Below are positions 37,401 through 51,000 of a stretch of DNA of 64,000 bases, piece by piece. Position 1 is the stretch's first letter. Every line of letters starts with the position of its first letter. The notes beneath the pieces were generated by a model that did no database searches, had not been told where the DNA came from, and saw only the letters and a list, made by a program, of their open reading frames with translations. The stretch comes from Pelagomonas calceolata (Eukaryota; Sar; Pelagophyceae; Pelagomonadales; Pelagomonadaceae), in the NCBI GenBank assembly GCA_918797485.1, contig CAKKNE010000004.1, positions 4,650,001 to 4,714,000 on the forward strand, in the 5' to 3' direction. A program made the translations under genes and the position numbers.

Positions 37401-40400
37401 CTCGTCGTTGAAGTCAATCCGCGCGGTCGCGGCCAGGACCCCCTGGACGTCGCGCCAAGATAGGCTAGGGTTCGCCTCCAGCACCAGCGCGACGACGCCG
37501 GAGACCAGCGGACACGCGTACGACGTGCCGACTCCGGCGTCGCCGCAGTTGTCGACGGCGCCGTGGGCGAGCGGCAGCGCGGCGAACAGCCCGTGGTAGT
37601 TCTCCCAGTCGCCGCCGGGCGCGCTGATGAAGACGGGCGCGCCGCTCGACGAGTATCGCGCGTGCTTGAGGTCACGGCCGAGCGCGCCCACCGAAATGGT
37701 GAATCGGGAATTCAGGTAACCTTCGTAGTTCACGTCGTCGCCGATTTGGTACTCGTTGCCCGCGGCGAACACAAAGACCATACCTAGACCCTTGCGGCCC
37801 GCCGTCGCGCCCTCGACGAGCTTGTCGTGCGCCGCGGTCGAGAGCTGGCCGTAGCCGCACTGGACGAAGTAGTGATCTAATTCTAGACAGGGCGTCACGT
37901 CGTCCTCGAAGAAGTCGGCGCAGTAGGTGACGACGGCCTGCTCGCACGATGCCGAGAGGTCCCGCGACGCCCATTCGTCAGCGGCGCACGTGGCGCACGG
38001 GCAGTACTCGTTCGCCGCGGGGCACGCGAACGGGCAGTCCGCCGAGTAGGCGGTGCGCCAGCAATGGTCGATGCCCCAGCTGTTCGACGAGATGTCGTTG
38101 GCGTCGGAGGCCCAGGCGAGGTAGTCCTCGCCGTAGGCCTGGGACGCGACTGGACCGCCCGAGCTCGAAAAGAGGACGCACGACGCCAGGCCCGCATTTG
38201 GCGCCGCACCTACTCCACAATGCGAGTTCGAGTCGCCGGCCGCCAGCGACGCGCAGACCGTCCCGTGCGCGTCCCCGCCGGAGGGCTTGTAGACGTCACA
38301 CGAGTTGGCCACGTCGAGCTTCGCCAGGTCCGGGTGCGTGTTGTCGACGCCTTCGTCGTTGATGAGGATCTGGACCCCGGTACCCGTGTAGCCCGCGGCC
38401 CATGCCTCGGGCGCGCGGATTGCTCCGAGGTACCACTGGGCCTCGTAATACGGGTCCGGCACGGGGTCGTCGCGCGGCGGACACGTCGTTACGTAATCAT
38501 CGACGTCACAGGTCACTGCGGTGTGTCCCTGGTCCCAAAGGTCGCTTTTCGTTGGAATGTTGTCGGCAGCGGCACAGATCAGATCCGCAGCGCACCAAGC
38601 GCAGCCATCGCCGCACGCGGAACAGGCCATCGCCGCCGCGCAGTTGTCGCCGGGGGCGTCGTCGTCCCCGTCCTCGTCCTCGTCGCCTTCGCACTCCTGC
38701 GGCAGCGCGGCGAACGAGTCGCGCGTGATAAGGTAGCTTTCGTCGTCGCCGACGTCCTCCATGCACTGGCAGTCGTTCTGACAATAGCACTCGCCGTCCC
38801 CCCAGTCGATGGCCACAAGATCGTCGCCGTACGCGTCCTCGCACATCGCCCAGCAGTCGCCCGGCGACGCCGTGCAGCCAATGTCATCATCCAGCTCGCT
38901 GTAGCACCAGCCCATCGACGAACCATGCGGAATCGATCCGTCGGGTGCCCAGCCGAGGTCGTCCGCCACCGTGAAGTTGCTGCAGTCGATGCACATTTCT
39001 ACCGTGAAATTGCCCTTGAACGCCATCGGTGCGAAGGAATGGCATTGTGGCTCTCCCCCGGCGGACGCGCACGAGTCGGGGTCTTCGCACTCGCACCAGC
39101 TCCAATAATCCTCAACCTCGTATTCGCATCCGTGCGCGGCGCACTCGCTCTCGGACATCATCCAGGGCTCGAACCCGTCCTTGCCTTCGCACCAGCACTC
39201 GTCTGTGTAGACGCACTCGCACTGGTCCTGCATGAAGCAAACGCAATTCTTCTCGTTCGTGTCCCAGGCCATGGCGTCGTAGCCCGCCGCGTCGCAGGCC
39301 TCGATGCACGCCTCGCGCGAGGGCATGTAACCGAGCCAATGTTCGTCATCTGCGTCGCAGGCGCCCGCGGGGCCGGTCCGCCAGTGCTCGGCCGCCGTGG
39401 GTATGGCGGTGACCGTCGGCGCCGCTGTGATCGTCGGCGCGGGACTGGGATACATCCCGCCCGGGCAGCACGTCTCCGCGTCGTCGCCCATTGCGTGGAG
39501 GGCGGCGTCGCCCTCGGGATAGGGTTCTCTACCCACCGAGGCGCACTTGGAGTATCCGTCGCGATCGGCGCCCCAGGCGTGGTCCCCGCACGAACCGGAG
39601 CGATAACTGGTCGCGCTCGGGCAGCACGTGTACTCGGAGTCATGCTCAGGCGGGTTCGGCGGCGACGGAAAGTAGCCGTTTGAGCAGGTCGCCGGCTCGC
39701 CCCAGTCCATCGAGGCGTAGCAGTCGTCGCCCATGGACGTGCAGTAGTCCTGGCGACAGCCGTTCGCCCACCTCCAGTCCTCGTCCTCGTCCTCCGAGCA
39801 GTCGTCGTACCAGCACTCCTCCACCGCCTGCTCGGCGCCGTCGTAGTAGTAGGTCGCCATGACGCCCTGGCCGTAGCTGTACGAGAAGCTGTGCGAGTGC
39901 GAGTACGAGTACGAACCATCGGGGCCGTGCAGCTCGCAGGTGGCTCGGCCGCCAGTGGCCGTAGTGTAGTCGTACATCGCGCAGTCGCCGCACGAGGTGC
40001 AGCCCTCGCCACGCATCACCGTCCCGTCGTCGAGGCACTTCACGGAGTGCCAGCCCGGGGTGCAGTGGTCCTCGTCTTCGTCCGCGTCCTCGTCCTCGTC
40101 GCCTTCGCACTCCTGCGGCAGCGCGGCGAACGAGTCGCGCGTGATCAGGTAGCTTTCTTCGTCACCAACTTCCGCCATGCACAGGCAGTCGTTCTGACAA
40201 TAGCACTCGCCATCCTCGTTCCAGTCGATGGCCACGAGGTCGTCGATGTAGGGATCGTCCTCGCACATCGCCCAGCAGTCGCCCGGCGACGCCGTGCAGC
40301 CAATGAGCTTATCCAGCTCGCTGTAGCACCAGCCCATCGACGAACCATGCGGAATCGATCCGTCGGGTGCCCAGCCGAGGTCGTCCGCCATGGTGACGTT

Positions 40401-43400
40401 GCTGCAGTCAGGGCACATTTCTACCGTGAAATTGCCCTTGAACGCCATCGGTCCGAAGGAATGGCAGTGCCACTGCCCCCCGGCCGACGCGCACATGGCT
40501 TCATCACACTCGCACCCGCTCCAATCATCCTCAACCTCGTACTCGCATCCGTGCGCGGCGCACTCGCTCTCGGACATCATCCAGGGCTCGAACCCGTCCT
40601 TGCCTTCGCACCAGCAATCGTCTGTGTAGACGCAGCCGCACTGGTCCTGCATGAAACAAACGCATTCCCCCTCGCTCATGTCCCAGGCCATGGCGTCGTA
40701 GCCCGCCGCGTCGCAGGCCTCGATGCACGCCTCGCGCGAGGGCATGTAACCGAGCCAATGTTCGTCATCTGACTCGCAGGCGCCCACGGGACCGGTCCGC
40801 CAGTGCTCGGCCGTCGTAGGCACCGGCGTGACGGTCGGCGCCGCGCTCACGCTGCCGTAGAGCACGGCGACGGCCGACGCGTCGAGGGCGCGGGCGTAGA
40901 TGTAGACCTCGTCCAGCGCGGCGGTCAGGGGATAGCTCATCATCTGGTCCATGCCGAGCGACATCCAGCGCCCCTCCTCTATCTTCGTGTCGAGGCCTAT
41001 AGTCTCCTGCCAGCTGCGCTCGCCGTCGAAGTACAAGGCCAGCGCCGAGTTGCCGCCGCGGCTCGGGCCGTCGTACGTGAGACAAAAGTGATGAAAGTCT
41101 CGCCAGTCGATGTGGCGGCCGAGGCTCACTGCCGCCTGCGTGCTGTCGGCGATGATCACTAGGTCGCCTTCCTCGGTGCCGACGCGCAGGCCAAAGGACG
41201 CCGAGAGTTCGTCGTGCGTGAGCCGCCGCCGCCGGATCTCATCGTCGTCCGGCGGCGCTGCGAACGGCGCCGGCGTCCAGGACGTCGGCGCGCCGGTCGT
41301 CGGCCGGTACGACGGCCTGGGCATTGTCGGCGTAGCGCTTGGGGCGCTCGAGGGTACGTAACTCGGCGGCCTGGTCACTGTCGGCGTAGCGCTTGGGGCG
41401 CTCGACGGTACGTAACTCGGCGGCGCGGTCGTGGGAACCCGTGTGAACGGGCTCGGTGCCGCGGTCGGCGCGGACGTCGGATCGTAGGTATCTTGGAGCG
41501 TCGGCGCGTACGTCGGCGCGTAGGTATCTTGGAGCGTCGGCGCGTACGACCCGGGGTCGGACGAGCCGCCGTAGTGGAACAGGTAGCCGCCGTTCCACAA
41601 GTCGATGCGCGCCCAGAGACAGACGGTTCGATCGGCGTCGCCGTCGAGGTCTCGCACCACCTCCCAGGGAAGCCAGACGGACTCCCAGCGCATGCCGGCC
41701 AGCGTTATTGCCGTACCGCCGTCTCGGCCCTCGGTCGTGGCCATGGTCTCGGGCATGCCATTCCAGCTGTTATGGGCGTCCTGCGTCGTCCCGTCGACGA
41801 AGGGATAATAGGCAATGAGGCAGTCTTCGTACCAGCACTCCTCTGAAGACCAGTCAACCTGTAGCTCATGTATCCACTCTCCCTCGACTCGCAGTTGGAG
41901 CGGCGCGTCGAGGGAGTTGCCACTCTCGGCATGATACGTGCTTCCGGTCTGGCTCGACGTCGCCGCGACGACTCCGTTGATGTAGATCGACACCGCCGGC
42001 GCGTCGGTCGACGCCGAGAACACGACCGTCACCCAGTCGGTCGGTGCGAGCCGCGCGTGCGTGTCCGGTCCCAGAAGTTCCAGGCATGGGTAGCCTGCAT
42101 CCATATTGTCAGAGACCACGCTATTGAGGCACACGTGCGTCGTGTGTTGATCGCTGTCGCCAAGCGTGAGCCACGCCACGACGTTGTCGCCGTCGTATAA
42201 CGACCAACCGTTAGTAGTCATTCCATCATTCAGGTCTTGAGCTCGGAACCGGAGCTCGGCGCCATGTGGGTTAAAAGGCAGGACCAGTTGTCTGCTCCCG
42301 ACGGTGGCACTATCGTAGAGGTAGGTCGCCATGCCGCCCTGGTAGCTATAAGAGTACGAGTACGAGTACGAACCCTCGGGGCCGTGCAGCTTGCAAGTGA
42401 TCAGGCCGCCAGTGGCCGCCGTGTAGTCGTACATCGCGCAGTCGCCGCACGAGGCGCAGCCCTCGCCGCGCATCACCGTCCCGTCGTCGAGGCACTTCAT
42501 GGAGTGCCAGCCCGGGGTGCAGCCATCCTCATCTTCGTCCCCGTCCTCGTCCTCGTCCGCGTCCTCGTCCTCGTCGCCTTCGCACTCCTGCGGCAGCGCG
42601 GCGAACGAGTCGCGCGTGATCAGGTAGCTTTCTTCGTTGCCGACGTCATCCATGCACGGGCAGTCGTTCTGACAGTAGCAATCGCCGTCCCCCCAGTCGA
42701 TGGCCACCAAACCATCGCCGTACGCGTCCTCACACATCGTCCAGCACTCGCCCGGCGACGCCGTGCAGCCAATGCGCCTATCCAGATCGCTGTCGCAATA
42801 GCCCATCGAGTGACCATGAGCCATGGATCCGTCCGGCGCCCAGTTGAGGTCGTCCGCCACCGTGACGTTGCTGCAGTCAGGGCACATTTCTACCGTGAAG
42901 TTGCCCTTGAACGCCATCGGTCCGAAGGAACGGCATTGTGGCTCTCCCCCGGCGGACGCGCACGAGTCGGGGTCTTCGCACTCGCACCAGCTCCAATAAT
43001 CCTCAACCTCGTACTCGCATCCGTGCGTGGCGCACTCGCTCTCGGACATCATCCAGGGCTCGAACCCGTCCTTGCCTTCGCACCAGCACTCGTCTGTGTA
43101 GACGCACTCGCACTGGTCCTGCATGAAACATATGCAATTCTTCTCGTTCGTGTCCCAGGCCATGGCGTCGTAGCCATGCATGTCGCAGGCCTCGATGCAC
43201 GCCTCGCGCGAGGGCATGTAACCGAGCCAATGTTCGTCATCTGCGTCGCAGGCGCCCACGGGACCGGTCCGCCAGTGCTCGGTCGTCGTAGGCACCGGCG
43301 TGACGGTCGGCGCCGCGCTCACGCTGCCGTAGAGCACGGCGACGGCCGACGCGTCGAGGGCGCGGGCGTAGATGTAGACCTCGTCCAGCGCGGCGGTCAG

Positions 43401-46400
43401 GGGATAGCTCATCATCTGGTCCATGCCGAGCGACATCCAGCGCCCCTCCTCTATCTTCGTGTCGAGGCCTATAGTCTCCTGCCAGCTGCGCTCGCCGTCG
43501 AAGTACAAGGCCAGCGCCGAGTTGCCGCCGCGGCTCGGGCCGTCGTACGTGAGACAAAAGTGATGAAAGTCTCGCCAGTCGATGTGGCGGCCGAGGCTCA
43601 CTGCCGCCTGCGTGCTGTCGGCGATGATCACTAGGTCGCCTTCCTCGGTGCCGACGCGCAGGCCAAAGGACGCCGAGAGTTCGTCGTGCGTGAGCCGCCG
43701 CCGCCGAATCTCATCATCGTCCGGCGGCGCTGCGAACGGCGCCGGCGTCCAGGACGTCGGCGCGCCGGTCGGCACCGAGGAAGGCGCGTCGGTCTCCGTC
43801 GTCGGCTCGGCCGTGGGCCCCGAAGTAGGCTCGCTCGTGGGCTCGAACGTCCGCTCCGTCGTCGGCCGATAAGACGGCCTGGGCACTGTCGGCGTAGCGC
43901 TTGGGGCGCTCGACGGTACGTAACTCGGCGGCGCGGTCGTGGGAACCCGTGTGAACGGGCTCGGTGCCGCGGTCGGCGCGGACGTCGGATCGTAGGTATC
44001 TTGGAGCGTCGGCGCGTACGTCGGATCGTAGGTATCTTGGAGCGTCGGCGCGTACGACCCGGGGTCGGACGAGCCGCCGTAGTGGAACAGGTAGCCGCCG
44101 TTCCACAAGTCGATGCGCGCCCAGAGACAGACGGTTCGATCGGCGTCGCCGTCGAGGTCTCGCACCACCTCCCAGGGAAGCCAGACAGACTCCCAGCGCA
44201 TGCCGGCCAGCGTTATTGCCGTACCACCGTCTCGGCCCTCGGTCGTGGCCATGGTCTCGGGCATGCCATTCCAGCTGTTATGGGCGTCCTGCGTCGTCCC
44301 GTCGACGAAGGGATAATAGGCAATAAGGCAGTCTTCGTACCCGCATTCCTCCACCACCTGCTCGACGCCGTCGTAGTAGTAGGTCGCCGTGACGCCCTGG
44401 CCGTAGCTGTAAGAGTAGCTGTGCGAGTACGAGTACGAGTACGAACCATCGGGGCCGTGTAGCTCGCAGGTGGCTCGGCCGCCAGTGGCCGCCGTGAAGT
44501 CGTACATCGCGCAGTCGCCGCACGAGGCGCAGCCCTCGCCGCGCATCACCGTCCCGTCGTCGAGGCACTTCATGGAGTGCCAGCCCGGGGTGCAGCCATC
44601 CTCGTCTTCGTCCGCGTCCTCGTCCTCGTCGCCTTCGCACTCCTGGGGTAACGCCGTCCCTTCGCGCGTGATCAGGTAGGTTTCTTCTTGGCCGGCTTCC
44701 GCCATGCACAGGCAGTCGTCCCGGCAGTAGCACTCGCCGTCCTCCCAGTCGATGGCCACGAGGTCGTCGCCGTGCGCGTCCTCACAGATCGTCCAGCACT
44801 CGCCCGGCGACGCCGTGCAGCCAATGAGCTCATCAAGATCACTGTAGCACCAGCCCATCGAGTGATCGCTGTGGTAAGTGGTTCCGTCCGGCGCCCAGCC
44901 GAGGTCGTCCGCCACCGTGACGTCGCTGCAGTCGATGCACATTTCTACCATGAAGTTGCCCTTGAACGCCATCGGTGCGAAGGACTGGCAATTCGGCTCT
45001 CCTCCGGCGGACGCGCACGAGTCGGGGTCTTCGCAACTGCAGTAGCTCCATTCCGAGTAGTAATCGCATCCGTGCGCGGCGCACTCGCTCTCGGACATCA
45101 TCCAGGGCTCGAACCCGTCCTTGCCTTCGCACCAGCACTCGTCTGTGTAGACGCACTCGCACTGGTCCTGCATGAAACAAACGCAATTCTTCTCGTTCGT
45201 GTCCCAGGCCATGGCGTCGTAGCCCGCCGCGTCGCAGGCCTCGATGCACGCCTCGCGCGAGGGCATGTAACCGAGCCAATGTTCGTCATCTGCGTCGCAG
45301 GCGCCCGCGGGGCCGGTCCGCCAGTGCTCGGCCGCCGTGGGTATGGCGGTGACCGTCGGCGCCGCCGTGATGGTCGGCGCGGGACTGGGCGCGGCCTTTG
45401 CGGTATTCGTCGAGCATAGGTACGTCGAGAAGCACTGATGGCAATAGTTGTCGTGGAACTCGAAGCCTTCGGTCGACCAGCCGTACGTACCAAGCCAGCA
45501 GCCGGCTTCGTAGTCGCCGTTTGGCTCGTGATAGGCCGACGACCGCATGAACCAATCGCCTCTTGCGACGCCCCGCCAGCCGACGCCGCTGTACGTGGCC
45601 ATGGCGTCGCTGTTCATCGGGTAGTCGCCGCACGAGCCGCAGCCGTCCTCGTCGCGGTAAATGCCGACGAGGAAGTGGTGATGCTGGAGGTCTTGCCCGC
45701 CCGTCGCCTCGAGGACGGCGAGCGCGTGCGCGTAGCTGCGCGGCACCCAGATGTCGAAGCCGGCGGGGCAGCTGTTCTCGTCCGTGTGGCGGCACGTACT
45801 GTGGCCGTCCTCGACGCGCAGGACGTTGTGGAGCTCGCCCTCGGCCTCGACGCAGTAGAGCGTGCGGCCCTCGTAGTCGAATTCGCCGACCGTCGAACAC
45901 ACGTCGATCGTGGGCGCGACACTGATCGTGGGGACGGCCGTCGTCGGCGCATGAGATGGACCCGCAGGACAGCACGTGTACCGGCAGTCGTCCCCGGACG
46001 GGTTTGGCGGCATCGGAGTGTAGCCGTTCGCGCATGTCGCCGGTTCGCCCCAATCCATCGAGGCGCAGCAGTCACCGCCCAATGACGTGCAGTAGTCCGG
46101 GCGACAGTCATTCTCCCACATCCAGTCCTCGTCCTCGTCCTCCGAGCAGTCGTCGTACCAGCACTCCTCCATCGCCTGCTCGACGCCGTCGTAGTAGTAG
46201 GTCGCCGTGACGCCCTGGCCGTAGCTGTACGAGTAGCTGTGCGAGTACGAGTACGAGTACGAACCATCCGGGCCGTGTAGCTTGCAGGTGGCTCGGCCGC
46301 CAGTGGCCGCCGTGTAGTCGTACATCGCGCAGTCGCCGCACGAGGTGCAGCCCTCGCCGCGCATCACCGTCCCGTCGTCGAGGCACTTCACGGAATGCCA

Positions 46401-47987
46401 GCCCGGGGTGCAGTGGTCCTCGTCTTCGTCCGCAGCCCCGCCGCCGCAGTCGTCGTAGGAGCACGGCTCGCGCGTCCCCTCTTCGTCGACGATGCCGTCG
46501 TCGTCGTAGTCGTGATAATAGACGATCGGCGACGTGCCGGGCTCGCAGGTCACGCGGCCACCGAAGTCGAACGTCGCGTCGTGCAGCGCGCAGGCCGTCG
46601 CGTCGCACGAGGCGCAGCCAACCCCGCGCATCGGCGTGCCATCGTCGCGGCACTCAATGACCTCGTAGCCCGGCGTGCAGCACGAACCCCCGCCGTCGCC
46701 GTCCTCGTCGTAGTGTGCGTAACCCGGTTCGCACTCCAGACAGTCTTCGTATCCCGGGCCGTCGCACGCGACGCAGTTCTCGGTGCACGGACCTTCGTAA
46801 TCCGTGGAGGCGCTGCAGTCGTCGTACCAGCACTCCCCTGGAACCGGAAACTCGACGCCGCCCTCGAAATAGGTCGCTGCGTGGTCGCGACCGTAGCTGT
46901 ACGAGTACGAGTACGAAGCGTCTCGTTTGCACGTGATTAAGCCCAAGGTGGCCGCCGTGAGGTCGTACATCGCGCAGTCGCCGCAAGAGGTGCAGCCCTC
47001 GCCGTACATCACCGTCCCGTCCAGACAATTCATGGAGTGCCAGCCCGGCGTGCAGTCGTCCTCGTCGCCATCGTCGTGGTCATGCCCGCTCTGCCAGCAC
47101 TCCTTGCTCTGCACCTCGGCGTCGCCCGACGTCGCCGCCCAGGCGCCCAGCGAGTCGACGCCCTGGTCGTTGGCCCAGCCGGTGCACGGGTTGCACCAGC
47201 CTTCGCCGGGAACCCACTGGATGGCGAAGCAACTCGCCTCGGCGTCGCACCACGCGCGGCAGGCGTTGAGCCCCGCCGCGTCGCTGCCCATGCCGGCGAC
47301 GTCGTGCCACTCGCAGAGGTCGCGCTGGACACCACTCAGTTCCGTGCAGGAGCCAGATATCGAGCAGGCGCAACACTGGGAACTCTCGGAGCACATATTC
47401 ACATTCCTGTTGAGGGTGACGCAGTGGCCGGCGTGGTCCTCACACGGCCCGCCGTCGCACTCGCCGTACTCGCGCGCCGACGAACAGCCGGCCGGCCAAA
47501 CCCACGCCCCGTCGCCGTCGGCGTCGTTGAATCCGACCCAGACTTCGTCGCACATGGCTCCGGCCCGAAGCGCGTCGAGCGCGGTCTCGTCGGCGTCCGA
47601 CGTCACGCAGGCCACCGTGCCGCCCAGACTCGCGCAGTGATCCTCGCAGGAACTAAACGTCATTGGTCCGCCGCTGACCTCGTATCTGGCAAAATCCCCC
47701 GAGCCGCCCTCGCAGCTTTGGTACGAGCAGGACTCGAAGACGCGTTCCTCGTCGACGCGGCCGTCGAGGTCCTCGTCGTAGAAATAGGTCGCCGTGCGAT
47801 ACGAGTACGAGTAGCTGTGCGAGTAGCTGTACGAGTACGAGCCGTGGCCGTCTCGCTTGCAGGTCACGCGGCCTTCCGATGCCGCCGTGAAATCCCACAG
47901 GTCGCAGCCTTCGCACGAGGTGCAGCCCTCGCCGTGCATCACCGTCCCGTCGTCGAGGCAATCAAACACGCGCCAGCCCTCTGCGCA

Positions 47988-48020
<33 letters not shown>

Positions 48021-51000
48021 CTCCGAGCAGTCGTCGTACCCGCACGCCTCGAACTGCGCCTCGAGCTCGATGTTGCCGTCAATGTCTTCGTCGTAGTAAT
48101 AGGTATTCGTGCCCGGCTCGCAGGTGTATTGGTAGCCCGTCTCCATCGTTAGGTCGTTTGTCATTTGGCAGTCCTCGCCGCAGGGAACCGCGCCACAATG
48201 CCCGGACCACAGGTGCCCGTCGTCTCGGCACTCCATCGCCAAATAGCCCGGGGTGCAGTCGTCGCCCGGTGTACAGGTATTATCGTAGTGCGTCCCGGCC
48301 CAATCGAAACCGGCACCGGCCTCGGTCCGGCAATACTCGATCAGGCCGTCGTCGCCAGCGAACTTAAGTTCGCAGGACGTGCAATAGCCGTAGTCGCCGG
48401 CGAATTCACAGACGTGGTCGCCGGCGCACTCGCCGCAGCCGCCGTCGGCGCGGCAGCACTCGCACCCCGGGTCGCACGGCGTCCCGTCAGGTCTTGCTTT
48501 GGCGTACTCCGGACCGAGGCCGTGGTCCCACAGTATCGCGCAGATGTCTGTGCCGTCGTCGTGGCCAGTCGGGCAGCACGTCTCCGCGTCGTCCCCCATT
48601 GCGTGGAGGGCGGCGTCGCCCTCGGGATAGGGTTCTCTACCCACCGAGGCGCACTTGGAGTATCCGTCGCGATAGGCGCCCCAGGCGTGGTCCCCGCACG
48701 AACCGGAGCGATAACTGGTCGCGCTCGGGCAGCACGTGTACTCGGGGTCGTGCTCAGGCGGGTTCGGCGGCGACGGAAAGTAGCCGTTTGAGCAGGTCGC
48801 CGGCTCGCCCCAGTCCATCGAGGCGTAGCAGTCGTCGCCCATGGACGTGCAGTAGTCCTGGCGACAGCTGTTCGCCCACCTCCAGTCCTCGTCCTCGTCC
48901 TCCGAGCAGTCGTCGTACCAGCACTCCTCCACCGCTTGCTCGACGCCGTCGAAGTAGTAGGTCGCCGTGACGCCCTGGCCGTAGCTGTACGAGTAGCTGT
49001 GCGAGTACGAGTACGAGTACGAACCATCCGGGCCGTGTAGCTTGCAGGTGGCTCGGCCGCCAGTGGCCGCCGTGAAGTCGTACATCGCGCAGTCGCCGCA
49101 CGAGGCGCAGCCGTCGCCGCGCATCACTGTCCCGTCGTCGAGGCACTTCATGGAGTGCCACCCCGGGGTGCAGTCGTCCTCGTCGTCGGGCGCTGGACTG
49201 GACCCAGGCTTGAAGAGAAAGACGACTTTCGTCACCGAACCGGGAAAGACCTCATCCTCCTTTCCGTAGCCGCATCCCGCGTACAGCGGTACGTTGTCAT
49301 AGTCGTAGTCGTAGCACCAGGACACCGGAGAGCAGGGCGCCTCCGCTCCGATTCTTTCGACGCTCATGTCGAAGCAGTCGCCGCCGCCTTCCAGATAGTG
49401 ATACACCGACGCGGTGTAGCTGGCGCCCCCCTCGAAGCAACTCAGCTCCAGGCCCGCGGCCTGCGGGTGCGGTCCGTTTTGCTTCTCGAACCAGAGGCCG
49501 TCCCGGTTGAAGTACGGGTACGGGTGTCCCCCATCGTCGCGACCCAGGAGGCCATTCCAGTCACCGATGGATCCAAGGTCAGTTGGCATTGTGAACCATA
49601 TACCGAGTTTATACTCGCCTTCCCAAAATGTCTGCTCAAGGACCACGTCCAGGTCCGCGCCGGAAGCCGACGGGGTCGCGCCCTCGAACAGGGTGTACGT
49701 GATCCATTCGTCCGGGTGATAGCTGTGCGAGTAGCTGTACGAGTAGCTGTGGTCCGTGCGGGACGGCAGGGCGGTCGCACTAAAGTCCTTGTCGCAGGGA
49801 GAGCACGCCGAACATATGCCTCCTTCGGCCACGGTGCACTTGGTCAGCCCTGCGTGATATGTGCACGTCGAAGTGTAGCCACACGCATTAGTACCTATCT
49901 CTCCGTTGCAGGCAGCAAAGTCCGGGGATGCGCACGGACTGTTTTCCGGGGGATAGCTGTGCGAGTAGCTGTGCGAGTAGCTGTGCGAGTAGCTGTGGTC
50001 CGTGCGGGACGGCAGGGCGGCCGCCGGCATGTTTTCCGGGGGATAGCTGTGCGAGTAGCTGTGCGAGTAGCTGTACGAGTAGCTGTGGTCCGTGCGGGAC
50101 GGCAGGGCGGCCGCCGGCATGTTTTCCGGGGGATAGCTGTGCGAGTAGCTGTGCGAGTAGCTGTACGAGTAGCTGTGGTCCGTGCGGGACGGCAGGGTGG
50201 CCGCCGGCAATGTGGACGGCGAAGGCGATGGCCGCGGCGTCGGGTCAAAATTGCATTCAACAACGATGTCCGGGTTGGGCGTCCACCCGGAGCTGGTAGA
50301 CTCTATCCAATTTCCGGACACGTCCGCGAGGTCATCGTCTGAGTTGATATATATGTACCCATTGAGCGAATCGCAGCCGTCTGGGTCTTGGCCGATGACC
50401 CAGTAGCCACCATTCTTATACCAGAGGTATCGCGTGAAGCTGCAGTCGGAGCACTGATAGTAGACCTTATCCTCGCATCTGCCGCTAAATAAGTACGTTC
50501 CGTGGCTGCTGCTTTGATCGTTGGAGCCCGACACGGCGACGGAATCACAGCCGCCCCGAGGTGTCGGCTGCGGCGTCCACGGCGTCGACGTGTCGCTATC
50601 GTGACCGTAGAGCTGCAGCGTCCACTTCACCAGGACGCCGTCGTCGTCGTCGAGCCGTCGCCGCGATCCGAGGTCGTCGTCGTCACCGCTCCCGGCTCTC
50701 CGGTCCGCCACGCGGAGCGTAAATGCACCGCTGTCCGCGGTCTCTCCCCAGTGCCGAAGCGTAAAGAACTTCCAGTGCGTGTAGCTAGTACCTTGCTCGA
50801 GCTTGTCGTCTGTCAGGAGCGAAGTGACGCCGTTCCGCTCGAGTTCGATCCTCAGGTCGCCTCTCCTTGGATGCTCAATGGTCACGTAGACCGAGACGCC
50901 TTCGATGATAAAGTCCGACGAACCGAACTCCGCCGCTTCCGACTCGACCCAGTGCTCGGTGCCGTCGAAGTCGAGCAGGGCCGCGCCACTGGTCGTCGCC

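Noticed and set aside
48000-48030. GTC trinucleotide run as a possible microsatellite or CRISPR-like repeat
   Set aside because: It encodes a poly-Asp tract inside the giant protein; there are no spacers.
49928-50299. Plus-strand Cys-Ala-Ser repeat protein (CASSCASSC)
   Set aside because: It is the complement of the Ser-Tyr-His tandem repeat of the giant gene, not a gene of its own.
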